Assembly (NCBI GenBank): GCA_004193205.1
Contig: RZUM01000004.1
Span: 496,001 to 560,000 of the forward strand
Reading direction: 5' to 3'
Length of the DNA stretch: 64,000 nt
Origin: Gordonia sediminis
GTDB taxonomy: Bacteria > Actinomycetota > Actinomycetes > Mycobacteriales > Mycobacteriaceae
Shown piece by piece: positions 8,623-15,780 of the stretch (position 1 is the stretch's first letter; every line of letters starts with the position of its first letter). The notes beneath the pieces were generated by a model. The model ran no database searches, was not told the DNA's origin, and saw nothing but the letters and a program-made list of their open reading frames with translations. The position numbers were made by a program, and so were the translations under genes.

Positions 8623-10077
8623 ATGCCGCTCATCGACTTCAACAACCGCGACGCGATCTACCTCGGTGACACCGAGCTGGACCGGGTGTACGTCGGTGCC
8701 ACGAAGGTGTGGGAGAAGTCGTCGGTAGTACCGGGGTCGATGGCCAGCCTGATCGATGCCTTCAGCTCTCAGGACACCGCCAAGTGGGACTGGTACGGGT
8801 CGGCGGCGGTGTCGAGCGGGCAATTGGTGCTCCCCGCCAACAACGCCTACTCCTCGACGGTCTTGTCCACCGATCATTACGACCTGACCGATTCCCAGCT
8901 CGTCATCGAGATGGTGTCCATCCCCAACGTGGGCAATGGGAGCACCGAGTGCTCGGTCGACCTGACCGACGGCAGCAACAACGCCCTGCACACCATCTAT
9001 GCCGGGGGGAACCTGCTCTTCCGCGAGACCGTCGCGGGCGTCAACAACGGTACCGCCGTGACCTACAGCGCCACCGCCCACCGCTGGCTGCGGATCAGAG
9101 AAGCCGGTGGGACGGTGTACTGGGAGACCAGCCCGAACGGGGTGACCTGGACCGTCCAGCGCAGCAAGACCGTGGGCATTGACGTCACGGCGCTCTACGC
9201 CTCGCTCAACTCGGGGTATTGGGGTACCGAACCCTCTCCGGGGTCGGCGATCTTTGACAACGTGAATCGCCCACCGTCGTACACTGTGCCTCCCATCGAG
9301 AACACCACGTTGACCGATGAGCCGGTCCCGGCGGGCACCGCAGGCTGCTACGTCACCCTGCTCGGCGCGGGAGGCGGTGCGGGGTCGGCACGAAACGCCT
9401 CGTCGGGCAACGCGTACGGCGGCAGCGGCGGAGGCGGCGGTGCCAAGGTGTTCCGCACATTCATTCCGGTGGCAGATCTCGGTTCCACCTACAGCGTGAC
9501 GCAGGGTCTCAAGGGAGTGGCGGGAGCTGCTGTCAGCTCCGGTGACGGCAATCCCGGTACCGATGGAGGCAACTCGTCCTTCGTCTCCGGGTCTGTCTCT
9601 CTGGTTGCTGGTGGAGGCAAGGCCGGACTCGCAGGCACCACGAGTGCAGCGGCAGGAGGAGCCAAAGGGACGACGAGCGTCTCGGGGGTGACCGGGGCAA
9701 CCGTCGCGGACGGAACAGCCGGTGGTGGCAGCGGGGAAGACGGTGTGAACAACACCCTGGGCGGCGCTGCAGGCGGTGGAGGAGGTTCTCTCCGCGTCGC
9801 CTCCACCTACGGCAACTCCGGCAAGGGCGGTGACACCACCACCGGAACCGGTGGTCTGTCGAACAATTCGACCGAAGCCAACTGCGGAGCGGATCAAGCG
9901 TCGGGCGACCCCGGACCCGGTGGTGCCGGACGTCGCTACAGCTCCTACAGCGGCACCGGAGACAGCAACCGGGGCGGCAAGTACGGAGGTGGCGGAGGTG
10001 GTGGCTTCTCCAACCAGATTGGTGGACCCGGTGGTGACGGCTATTCCCTGGTCGAGTGGGTCAACGAGGCTCCCTGA
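8623..10077 (+). CDS. Glycine-rich phage tail protein with laminin-G-like domain
   Basis: This 484-residue protein opens with AIYLGDTELDRVYVGATKVW, related to the end of the gene at 4647. A concanavalin/laminin-G-like beta domain (~40-210: FSSQDTAKWDWYGSAAVSSG and HRWLRIREAGGTVYWETS) follows. The C-terminal half (~225-480) is a large glycine/serine-rich domain with tracts such as GGSGGGGGAKV and KYGGGGGGGFSNQ. The start follows the previous stop by three nucleotides. A receptor-binding or adhesin role is inferred. Confidence 0.7.
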   Translation: MPLIDFNNRDAIYLGDTELDRVYVGATKVWEKSSVVPGSMASLIDAFSSQDTAKWDWYGSAAVSSGQLVLPANNAYSSTVLSTDHYDLTDSQLVIEMVSIPNVGNGSTECSVDLTDGSNNALHTIYAGGNLLFRETVAGVNNGTAVTYSATAHRWLRIREAGGTVYWETSPNGVTWTVQRSKTVGIDVTALYASLNSGYWGTEPSPGSAIFDNVNRPPSYTVPPIENTTLTDEPVPAGTAGCYVTLLGAGGGAGSARNASSGNAYGGSGGGGGAKVFRTFIPVADLGSTYSVTQGLKGVAGAAVSSGDGNPGTDGGNSSFVSGSVSLVAGGGKAGLAGTTSAAAGGAKGTTSVSGVTGATVADGTAGGGSGEDGVNNTLGGAAGGGGGSLRVASTYGNSGKGGDTTTGTGGLSNNSTEANCGADQASGDPGPGGAGRRYSSYSGTGDSNRGGKYGGGGGGGFSNQIGGPGGDGYSLVEWVNEAP

Positions 10078-10499
10078 TGTTCCCTGTGAGCAAGCGCCAG
10101 GACCGTCACCCGTTCTACCTCTCTCTGAACGCGGGTTTCTTCATCATCGGATTGACATTGCTGACGAGCACCTCACCCCAGTCAGTCACGTCGGAGATGG
10201 ACGCCGCGACGCGAAACTGGCTGACTGCCGCGCTCATCCTCGGATCGGTGTTGTGCCTCATCGGCTCAGCCATCCCACACCGCAACGACGAGCGTGTGGC
10301 CGATGCCTTCGGGTGCTGGGGATGCGTCTCCATCGCGGGGGCGACCGGGTCGTTTTCGATCTACCTGTTCAAGGAGCACCTGTTCTTCGGCACCCTGTCG
10401 GGGCTGATCGGATTCCTCAGCATCGCCTCACTGTGGCTGGCTGTGCTGTTGGGCGCACGCATGTTCTCGCTCACCCGTGAGTTCGCGGAGCGACGATGA
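10077..10499 (+). CDS. Phage four-TM membrane protein, holin-like
   Basis: A 140-residue protein starting at ATG 10077 in a TGATG overlap with the tail gene. Four hydrophobic segments are visible at about residues 14-32, 52-71, 83-104 and 110-134, with a short charged N-terminus and a basic C-terminal tail (TREFAERR). It is directly coupled (ATGA) to a single-TM coiled-coil protein. Small multi-TM proteins downstream of tail genes in actinobacteriophages often act in lysis (holins or holin partners), but no lysin is visible here, so the role is inference. Confidence 0.6.
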   Translation: MFPVSKRQDRHPFYLSLNAGFFIIGLTLLTSTSPQSVTSEMDAATRNWLTAALILGSVLCLIGSAIPHRNDERVADAFGCWGCVSIAGATGSFSIYLFKEHLFFGTLSGLIGFLSIASLWLAVLLGARMFSLTREFAERR

Positions 10500-10813
10500 A
10501 TCCGGTCACGGTCGGCCTCGTCGTCTCGGTGATTTCCGCTATCTCCGGGCTGGCCGCTGGTCTCGGAGCCATCTTCATCCTCCCGATTAAACGCAAGGCC
10601 GAGCTGGCCACCGCCGAGAAGGCCGAAGCCGAGGCGCACATCCTGGCCAGCGACCTGGCTCAGCGACGCATCGCGGTGGCCAACGAGATCATCGATCGGC
10701 AGTCGAAGCTGGAGCGGTACGTCATCGAGCTGGTGCACTGGCAGGGTGAGCTGGTCCTCAAGCTGCGCCAGCAGGGCATCGAGTTCACCGACCCGCCGCA
10801 GATGCCGGAGTAG
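10496..10813 (+). CDS. Phage single-TM coiled-coil protein
   Basis: A 105-residue protein with one N-terminal membrane segment (about residues 5-28), a basic PIKRK stop-transfer and a long charged helix likely to form a coiled coil (KAELATAEKAEAEAHIL onward). It ends in QQGIEFTDPPQMPE. This architecture, one TM plus a cytoplasmic coiled coil, occurs in lysis-cassette accessory proteins of actinobacteriophages. Its TAG stop directly abuts the TGA stop of the converging gene on the minus strand, with no intergenic base. Confidence 0.6.
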   Translation: MNPVTVGLVVSVISAISGLAAGLGAIFILPIKRKAELATAEKAEAEAHILASDLAQRRIAVANEIIDRQSKLERYVIELVHWQGELVLKLRQQGIEFTDPPQMPE

Positions 10814-11182
10814 TCAGTCCCCGCCCACATCATCGATCAGCACTTCCACCAGGCTGTTGAGAGAGGTGGTCAGTCGGGGAGGTTCGGGGATATCGGAGAT
10901 GCCGTGCTCGTCCAGGATCGCTGTCACCTTCTCCATCCACTCCTTGACCGCGACATTGTCCTCGACCAGCCCGACGATCACCTTCTGCTGGCGCAGGATG
11001 ACTCGCTTGTCCTGCTCCCGCTGCTCCATGAGCTGACCGAGGAGCACCTTGGCACCCTCGGCGACTGTGCTGGCCGCGTCGGCGTGGTTCTTGGCCCACA
11101 GAAACATGCCACCGACGACCGAGGCGAGGAAGGTGAACAGCCCTCCGCCGACGATCGCGACCACGATGGCGTTAGCGTCCAT
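10814..11182 (-). CDS. Phage single-TM coiled-coil protein (opposing copy)
   Basis: A 122-residue protein with an N-terminal membrane segment (about residues 5-30) followed by a long charged helix (TVAEGAKVLLGQLMEQREQD onward). It ends in DEHGISDIPEPPRLT and beyond. The layout and the Gly-Ile ... Pro-Pro ending parallel the plus-strand protein at 10496-10813, although overall identity is low. The start at 11182 lies inside the end of the upstream 4-TM gene (11-nt overlap), so the two are translationally coupled. The longer in-frame extension is a shadow of that gene. Confidence 0.6.
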   Translation of the reverse strand: MDANAIVVAIVGGGLFTFLASVVGGMFLWAKNHADAASTVAEGAKVLLGQLMEQREQDKRVILRQQKVIVGLVEDNVAVKEWMEKVTAILDEHGISDIPEPPRLTTSLNSLVEVLIDDVGGD

Positions 11183-11615
11183 CGTCGTCCTCCCCGGCGT
11201 TCGGGTTGAGCCGGTCAGGCAGACGGGCATCGATCATCGGCGGAGCCATGATCATCGCCACGATCACATAGATCGAGGCCAAGGTGAACGAGCCGACCAC
11301 CACCGCCCACGAATCATCGCCCCTGTTGGCCGAGAACGACGCCATCAGGGCAACCAGGGCATACCACATCCCGCCCGACATCAGCCCGAGCGCACAGACC
11401 CACATCAAGCGGAAGGCCAGTCCGCCGACGATCTCGCCACAGATGATGAACGAGCCGATACCCCACCACATCGGATGGTCCAGTCCGAGGATGGGGCCGG
11501 GCTCGGACAGGAAGATCACCCCCTGGAACCCAGAACTCCCGGCCAGGATGATCACGATGAACAGCCGGACCAGGACAGAGACGAAGGGAGGCAGTGGATG
11601 AATGTACGGCGGCAT
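11172..11615 (-). CDS. Phage four-TM membrane protein (opposing copy)
   Basis: A 147-residue membrane protein with four hydrophobic segments (about residues 11-36, 49-70, 72-94 and 104-125) and an acidic C-terminus (NPNAGEDDDGR). ATG 11615 is chosen because a strong AAGGAGGAGAG ribosome site precedes it by a few bases. It lies closest to the prophage attachment junction and is transcribed away from it, towards the tail genes. Together with its partner it mirrors the plus-strand 4-TM/1-TM pair. Candidate roles are holin-like lysis function or prophage-expressed membrane exclusion; the sequence does not decide. Confidence 0.6.
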   Translation of the reverse strand: MPPYIHPLPPFVSVLVRLFIVIILAGSSGFQGVIFLSEPGPILGLDHPMWWGIGSFIICGEIVGGLAFRLMWVCALGLMSGGMWYALVALMASFSANRGDDSWAVVVGSFTLASIYVIVAMIMAPPMIDARLPDRLNPNAGEDDDGR

Positions 11616-11816
11616 CGCTCTCCTCCTTCGGTGCCCCATTGTCCCAGAGAGATCCGGGGAGCTGGTGGACCATCCACCGCTTACTCACCGTTTTCGCCGG
11701 ATATCTCACAGATTCACCTCTGCCCCACCGACCCCGCCCGTACTGTGACAATCCCACTCCGACAATGTATTTCAGCCCGTTTCTACAGACCTCTGCAGAC
11801 CCGCTACAGGCCTATT
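11616..11816. other. Gene-free prophage edge next to attachment site
   Basis: About 200 nt between the minus-strand membrane gene and the displaced tRNA half. It should contain the promoter of the minus-strand pair; no convincing -35/-10 could be chosen by eye. It is rich in short C-rich and T-rich tracts and contains no credible open frame. It may hold integrase or excision-factor binding sites because it adjoins the core site. Confidence 0.4.
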
Positions 11817-11858
11817 TTCCTAATCCCTAGGTCGCAGGTTCGAGTCCTGCCGGGGGCA
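11817..11858 (+). repeat. Prophage attachment junction: displaced 3' half of tRNA-Arg(CCT)
   Basis: These 42 nt read as positions 32-73 of a tRNA: anticodon loop TTCCTAA (anticodon CCT, Arg), 3' anticodon strand TCCCT, variable loop AGGTC, a paired T-arm (GCAGG/CCTGC around TTCGAGT) and the 3' acceptor strand CGGGGGC plus A73. The 5' side does not continue as a tRNA: the five bases before the loop do not pair with TCCCT, and no D-arm or GCCCCCG acceptor strand is present. This is the classic remnant left when a prophage integrates into the 3' part of a tRNA gene. The intact tRNA-Arg is expected at the far (integrase) end, left of the window. Confidence 0.85.
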
Positions 11859-11872
11859 CTCTGACATCCTTG

Positions 11873-11887
11873 CCGCCCTCCGGGCGG
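11873..11887. terminator. Small GC hairpin after the tRNA half
   Basis: A 6-bp stem CCGCCC/GGGCGG with a 3-nt loop lies 14 nt downstream of the displaced tRNA end. It may be the original terminator of the tRNA-Arg gene. There is no T-tract, so strength is uncertain. The following bases to 12016 hold no gene; a 15-nt direct repeat (GCGCACGGTCGACGG) occurs at 11970-11984 and 11991-12005. Confidence 0.35.
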
Positions 11888-12016
11888 TGTGCGCCTACTG
11901 TGTTTGAAAGAGATTCATGCAGGCGCACCACGTCGACCGGGCACACCACAGCCTCGAGCGAGGGTGCCCGCGCACGGTCGACGGTCTGGCGCGCACGGTC
12001 GACGGGTACCGGCCGG

Positions 12017-13330
12017 TCACTCGGATTCGGCGGCGGGCGGTGTCACCGCGGCGCGTGGCACGGTTCCCCGCCAACGGCCGATCAGCGTCATCGAGTGATA
12101 GATGGCGAGTGCGGCGCCGGCGCCCAGCGCGATGCCGCCGAAGTTGAGATCGCCCACCACCCAGGTGAAATCGGCGATGCCGATGACCAGCGGAATCGCG
12201 GCGGTGAACTGATTGACGGGACGGCCGAAGTCGACGCGATTGGTCACCCAGATGTGCACACCCAGGATTCCCACCAGGCCGTAGAGAGCAGTGGTGACAC
12301 CGCCGAGCACGCCCGGTGGCACCGCGGCGATCACCGCGCCCACCTTGGGCGAGAGCCCGAGCAGCACAGCCATCACACCGGCAACCCAGTAGGCGGCGGT
12401 CGAATACACCTTGGTCGCCGCCATCACTCCGATGTTCTCGGCGTAGGTCGTGGTCGCCGCGCCGCCACCACTACCGGCGAGCATCGTGGCCAACCCGTCG
12501 GCCGCCAGAGCCCGGCCGATCCTGCGGTCGTAGTCGACGCCGGTCATCGTCGAGACCGACTTCACATGGCCGATGTTCTCCACCAGCAGCACCAGCACCA
12601 CCGGGAGAAACATCGGGATCACAGACCAGCGGAAAGTCGGGGTGGTGAAGTCGGGAAACCCGACCCACGCCGCCTGTCCGATCCCACTTGTGTCGACTTT
12701 GTCGAGGGCCAGAGAGATCAGATACCCGAAGATCACGCTCAGGAATATCGCGAGACGACCGAGCAATCCGCGAAAGAACACCACCGAAGCCACGAGAAGA
12801 ACGAGCACCAGGGTCGCGATCACCGGGTCCTGCTCGAAGTTCGCCTTCGCGGTCGGGGCCAGATTCAGTCCGATCAGCGCGACGATCGTGCCCGTCACCA
12901 CGGGGGGCATCAGCACTTCGATCCATCCGATACCCGCGAAGTGTGCGATCACACCGATCACGGCGAGCAACGCGCCGACGACGAAGATTCCGCCGAGCGC
13001 GGCCGACTGGCCGTGCGATGCCGTGGCCGCCAACACCGGCGCGATGATCGCGAAACTCGAACCGAGGTAGCTGGGCAGCCGGTTGCGGGTGATGAGCAGG
13101 AACAGCACCGTACCGATACCGGAGAACAGCAACGTGGTCGCGGGCGGAAACCCGATCAGCACCGGGACGAGGAAGGTGGCACCGAACATCGCCACCACAT
13201 GCTGCAATCCGATCCCCACCGTGCGCGGCCAGCTCAGACGTTCACCGGGGCCGATGACGCCGCCACCGTCCACCCGTGTCCAGGACAAGAAACCGCCCGA
13301 CGGTGTCTCCGGTGTCGTCGTCATAGGCAT
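12017..13330 (-). CDS. NCS2 family uracil/xanthine permease
   Basis: A polytopic inner-membrane protein of about 437 residues, the usual NCS2 (nucleobase:cation symporter 2) length, with roughly 12-14 hydrophobic segments. Family signatures are QHVVAMFGATFLVPVLIGF near the N-terminus and GGGAATTTYAENIGVMAAT in the middle, the latter typical of the UraA/RutG uracil branch. It probably imports uracil or a related nucleobase by proton symport. Two nearby ATGs (13330 and 13324) are possible starts and neither has a good ribosome site. It is the first host gene right of the prophage junction. Confidence 0.8.
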   Translation of the reverse strand: MPMTTTPETPSGGFLSWTRVDGGGVIGPGERLSWPRTVGIGLQHVVAMFGATFLVPVLIGFPPATTLLFSGIGTVLFLLITRNRLPSYLGSSFAIIAPVLAATASHGQSAALGGIFVVGALLAVIGVIAHFAGIGWIEVLMPPVVTGTIVALIGLNLAPTAKANFEQDPVIATLVLVLLVASVVFFRGLLGRLAIFLSVIFGYLISLALDKVDTSGIGQAAWVGFPDFTTPTFRWSVIPMFLPVVLVLLVENIGHVKSVSTMTGVDYDRRIGRALAADGLATMLAGSGGGAATTTYAENIGVMAATKVYSTAAYWVAGVMAVLLGLSPKVGAVIAAVPPGVLGGVTTALYGLVGILGVHIWVTNRVDFGRPVNQFTAAIPLVIGIADFTWVVGDLNFGGIALGAGAALAIYHSMTLIGRWRGTVPRAAVTPPAAESE

Positions 13331-13404
13331 CAGTTTGCGGCACCCACCGCTGCTCCGCGCCCGCAACGGGCAGCCCCACGGATGTGATCGGCATCACCGA
13401 CTTT

Positions 13405-13429
13405 AAATATGCATTTCAGATTCCAATTA
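13405..13429. promoter_or_regulatory. Candidate NsrR operator upstream of nsrR
   Basis: An imperfect dyad, AAATATGCATTT then one base then AGATTCCAATTA, lies 16 nt upstream of the nsrR ATG. The left half matches the A-rich ATGCATTT half-site known for NsrR; the right half matches only about 7 of 12 positions. Autoregulation by NsrR is common, so the placement is plausible, but the call rests on weak dyad symmetry. Confidence 0.35.
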
Positions 13430-13444
13430 TGGTGTACTCGGCTC

Positions 13445-13948
13445 ATGCAACTGACGCGGTTCACCGACATCGGACTCCGGGTCGTCATGCGCCTCGCGGT
13501 CGCCGGTGAACAACCCTCGGACACCGCACCGATGACGACGAAGGATCTCGCGCGGGAACTCGCAGTGCCCTACACACACGTCGCGAAAGTCGTTGGCCGA
13601 CTGGCGGAAATGGGTGCGGTACATTCCCGCCGCGGCCGCGCCGGCGGCCTGGCCATCACCGACCTCGGTCGCGAGGCGCAGATCGGCTGGCTGGCCCGCA
13701 CCCTCGAGGGACCGGGCGAGGTCGTCGACTGCGAGGGGTCCCAACCGTGCCCACTCCGCAGCGCATGCCGCCTGCGCGGCGCACTCGCCCGCGCCCAGCG
13801 TGCCTTCTTCGACAGCCTCGACGAGTACACCGTCGCCGACCTCGTCCGGGACCCGACCGGGGCGGTCTTGCTGTCCCTCACCCCTCCTCCCCCCGCGCCG
13901 TCGACCGACGACGCACGCGGGGACACACGCCTCCCACAAGACCGCTGA
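13445..13948 (+). CDS. nsrR: NsrR, Rrf2-family nitric-oxide-sensing repressor
   Basis: A 167-residue Rrf2-family regulator starting at ATG 13445 (MQLTRFTDIGLRVVMRLA, the conserved family N-terminus). A winged helix spans residues ~1-80. Cysteines C96, C102 and C108 (CEGSQPCPLRSAC) have the 6-6 spacing of the Fe-S ligands of NsrR. NsrR represses NO-detoxification genes and releases DNA when its cluster is nitrosylated. The gene stands 31 nt upstream of a flavohaemoprotein gene, its classic target. The C-terminal tail after residue ~145 is proline-rich and probably disordered. The first in-frame ATG (13409) lies in the candidate operator and is not preferred. Confidence 0.88.
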   Translation: MQLTRFTDIGLRVVMRLAVAGEQPSDTAPMTTKDLARELAVPYTHVAKVVGRLAEMGAVHSRRGRAGGLAITDLGREAQIGWLARTLEGPGEVVDCEGSQPCPLRSACRLRGALARAQRAFFDSLDEYTVADLVRDPTGAVLLSLTPPPPAPSTDDARGDTRLPQDR

Positions 13949-13979
13949 CGCGGACCACCACAAGAGATCGGAGTCACCC

Positions 13980-15167
13980 ATGCTGTCCGACACCCAACGC
14001 GAAACCCTCGCCGCCACCCTGCCGGCGGTCGCCGGCGCGATCGGCGAGATCACCCAGCGCTTCTATGCGGGTATGTTCGCAGCCCATCCCGAACTGCGCG
14101 ACGACCTGTTCAACCGCACCCACCAGAAGACGGGCGAACAGCCTCAGGCGCTGGCCGGGTCGATCGCCGCGTTCGCCAAACTGCAGCTCGAACCCGACGT
14201 CCGCCGGCAGCGCTTCATCCTCGACCGGATCGCCCACAAGCACGCCTCGCTCGGGGTGACGCGTGACCAGTACGCCGTGGTCCACGAGCACCTGTTCGCC
14301 GCCATCGTCGACGTCCTCGGCGACGCGGTCACCCCGGCGGTCGCCGACGCCTGGGACCAGTTGTACTGGGACATGGCCGATCTGCTGATCAAGTCCGAGG
14401 ACGACCTCTATGCCGCGGCCGGCGTCGAACCGGGTCAGGTGTGGCGCGAGGTCCGCGTCGTCGAGCGCACGCAGGTCTCCCCCGACACCATCGCCCTGAC
14501 CGTCGCCCCCGCCGACGGCACCGCCCGCCTGCCGGGATTCCGCCCCGGACAGTACATCTCGGTGCAGGTCGGACTCGATGACGGCGCGCACCAGATCCGC
14601 CAGTACAGCCTGACCGGCGCGCCGACCGCACCGGACTGGCGGTTCAGCGTGAAGATCGCCGGTGAGGTCTCCGCGCACCTGCACGAACACGTCTTCGAAG
14701 GCGACCTACTGCGGGTCAGCACCCCGTTCGGCGATCTCGTGCTGCCCGACGACGACGCCCCGATCGTGCTGGCGTCGGCCGGCATCGGCTGCACCCCGGT
14801 GATCGGCCTGCTCACGGCCATGTCCGAACAGCGGGATGCGCGCGCGGTGACGGTGTTGCACGCGGACCGCTCCCGCGACCGTCAGCCCCATCGCGGGCAG
14901 CTGGCGTCGCTCGTGGAGTCGCTGCCGCAGGGGCGGCTCGTGCAGTGGTACGAGTCGGCGTCCGACCACGTCATCTCTGATTCGGTGCGACGCGGACAGA
15001 TGACCCTCGACGGTATCGACATCGAGCCGGACACCCACGTACTGCTCTGCGGCCCAACCGGATTCCTCGCATCGATGCGGGACACACTCCTCGACCACAA
15101 CGTCGCCGAGGGCCGCATCCACTACGAGACCTTCGGGCCGGAACTGCTGCGGTCGGGCGCGCGATGA
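13980..15167 (+). CDS. hmp: Flavohaemoprotein Hmp, nitric oxide dioxygenase
   Basis: A 395-residue cytoplasmic flavohaemoglobin of standard length that oxidises NO to nitrate using O2 and NAD(P)H. The globin domain (1-~137) shows B10 Tyr29, distal Gln54 (GEQ) and proximal His88 (IAHKHASL). The FAD-binding domain has RQYSL, and the NAD-binding domain has GIGCTPV and the C-terminal HYETFGPE. ATG 13980 is preferred to the long upstream open frame because it gives the exact family N-terminus. Pairing with nsrR indicates NO-induced expression. Its stop overlaps the next gene in ATGA. Confidence 0.93.
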   Translation: MLSDTQRETLAATLPAVAGAIGEITQRFYAGMFAAHPELRDDLFNRTHQKTGEQPQALAGSIAAFAKLQLEPDVRRQRFILDRIAHKHASLGVTRDQYAVVHEHLFAAIVDVLGDAVTPAVADAWDQLYWDMADLLIKSEDDLYAAAGVEPGQVWREVRVVERTQVSPDTIALTVAPADGTARLPGFRPGQYISVQVGLDDGAHQIRQYSLTGAPTAPDWRFSVKIAGEVSAHLHEHVFEGDLLRVSTPFGDLVLPDDDAPIVLASAGIGCTPVIGLLTAMSEQRDARAVTVLHADRSRDRQPHRGQLASLVESLPQGRLVQWYESASDHVISDSVRRGQMTLDGIDIEPDTHVLLCGPTGFLASMRDTLLDHNVAEGRIHYETFGPELLRSGAR

Positions 15168-15595
15168 CGGCATCCGCCGCCGCCGCCGTCGCCACCGCCG
15201 CCTGTTTCCTCTGGCTCGGCATGGTCATCGCGATCTCGTTCGTGGAGGCGCCACTGAAGTTCCGTGCTCCCGGCGTGACGGTGCCCATCGGACTCGGCAT
15301 CGGACGATTGGTGTTCCGCGCGCTGAACGCGATGGAGTCGGGCTGGGCGATCGCGATCCTCGTCACGCTGGTGGTGGGGTCGTGGTCAGGTATGGCCGTC
15401 CCCGTTGCCGCGGGAGTGGCGATCGCGATGCTGGTGGTGCAGCTCGTCGCGGTGCGCCCGCTGCTCACCCGGCGGTCGGATGCGGTGCTCGCCGGCCACG
15501 AGGGTCCACGCAGCCACGCGCACGTGGTCTATGTGGCCCTCGAGGTCGTCAAGGTTGTGGCGCTGACCTGGCTCGGTGTCGCCCTGCTCGCGTAG
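15164..15595 (+). CDS. Four-TM conserved membrane protein coupled to hmp
   Basis: A 143-residue inner-membrane protein with four hydrophobic segments (about 5-25, 60-80, 83-104 and 122-142). It has a conserved-looking FVEAPLKFRAPGVTVPIGLG loop after the first segment. It overlaps hmp by four bases and so belongs to the NO-response operon. No enzymatic motif or haem-ligand pattern is clear. A role in respiration or in NO stress at the membrane is suggested only by its position. Confidence 0.7.
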   Translation: MTASAAAAVATAACFLWLGMVIAISFVEAPLKFRAPGVTVPIGLGIGRLVFRALNAMESGWAIAILVTLVVGSWSGMAVPVAAGVAIAMLVVQLVAVRPLLTRRSDAVLAGHEGPRSHAHVVYVALEVVKVVALTWLGVALLA

Positions 15596-15780
15596 GGCCC
15601 CGACGAATCGGGCGCTCCTGCGCCGGTGGGTGTCGCACTGCGTTCCGCGGAATGCGCTGCGAGCACGGCGTTTGATGCTTGACAGCGTTCTCCCAGTCGC
15701 GACGAAGGGCGCCCGCAGCAGACGCCGATAGCTTGTGGCTCATCGGCATCGCCGACGACCCGAGCGCCAGGAGAACGTGA

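Noticed and set aside
11970-12005. 15-nt direct repeat GCGCACGGTCGACGG
   Set aside because: Two copies only, downstream of the permease stop, with no associated feature; likely local slippage.
11870-13387. Long plus-strand open frame of 505 codons
   Set aside because: It is the antisense of the NCS2 permease; the product is His/Arg/Asp-rich with no domain, typical of antisense frames in high-GC DNA.
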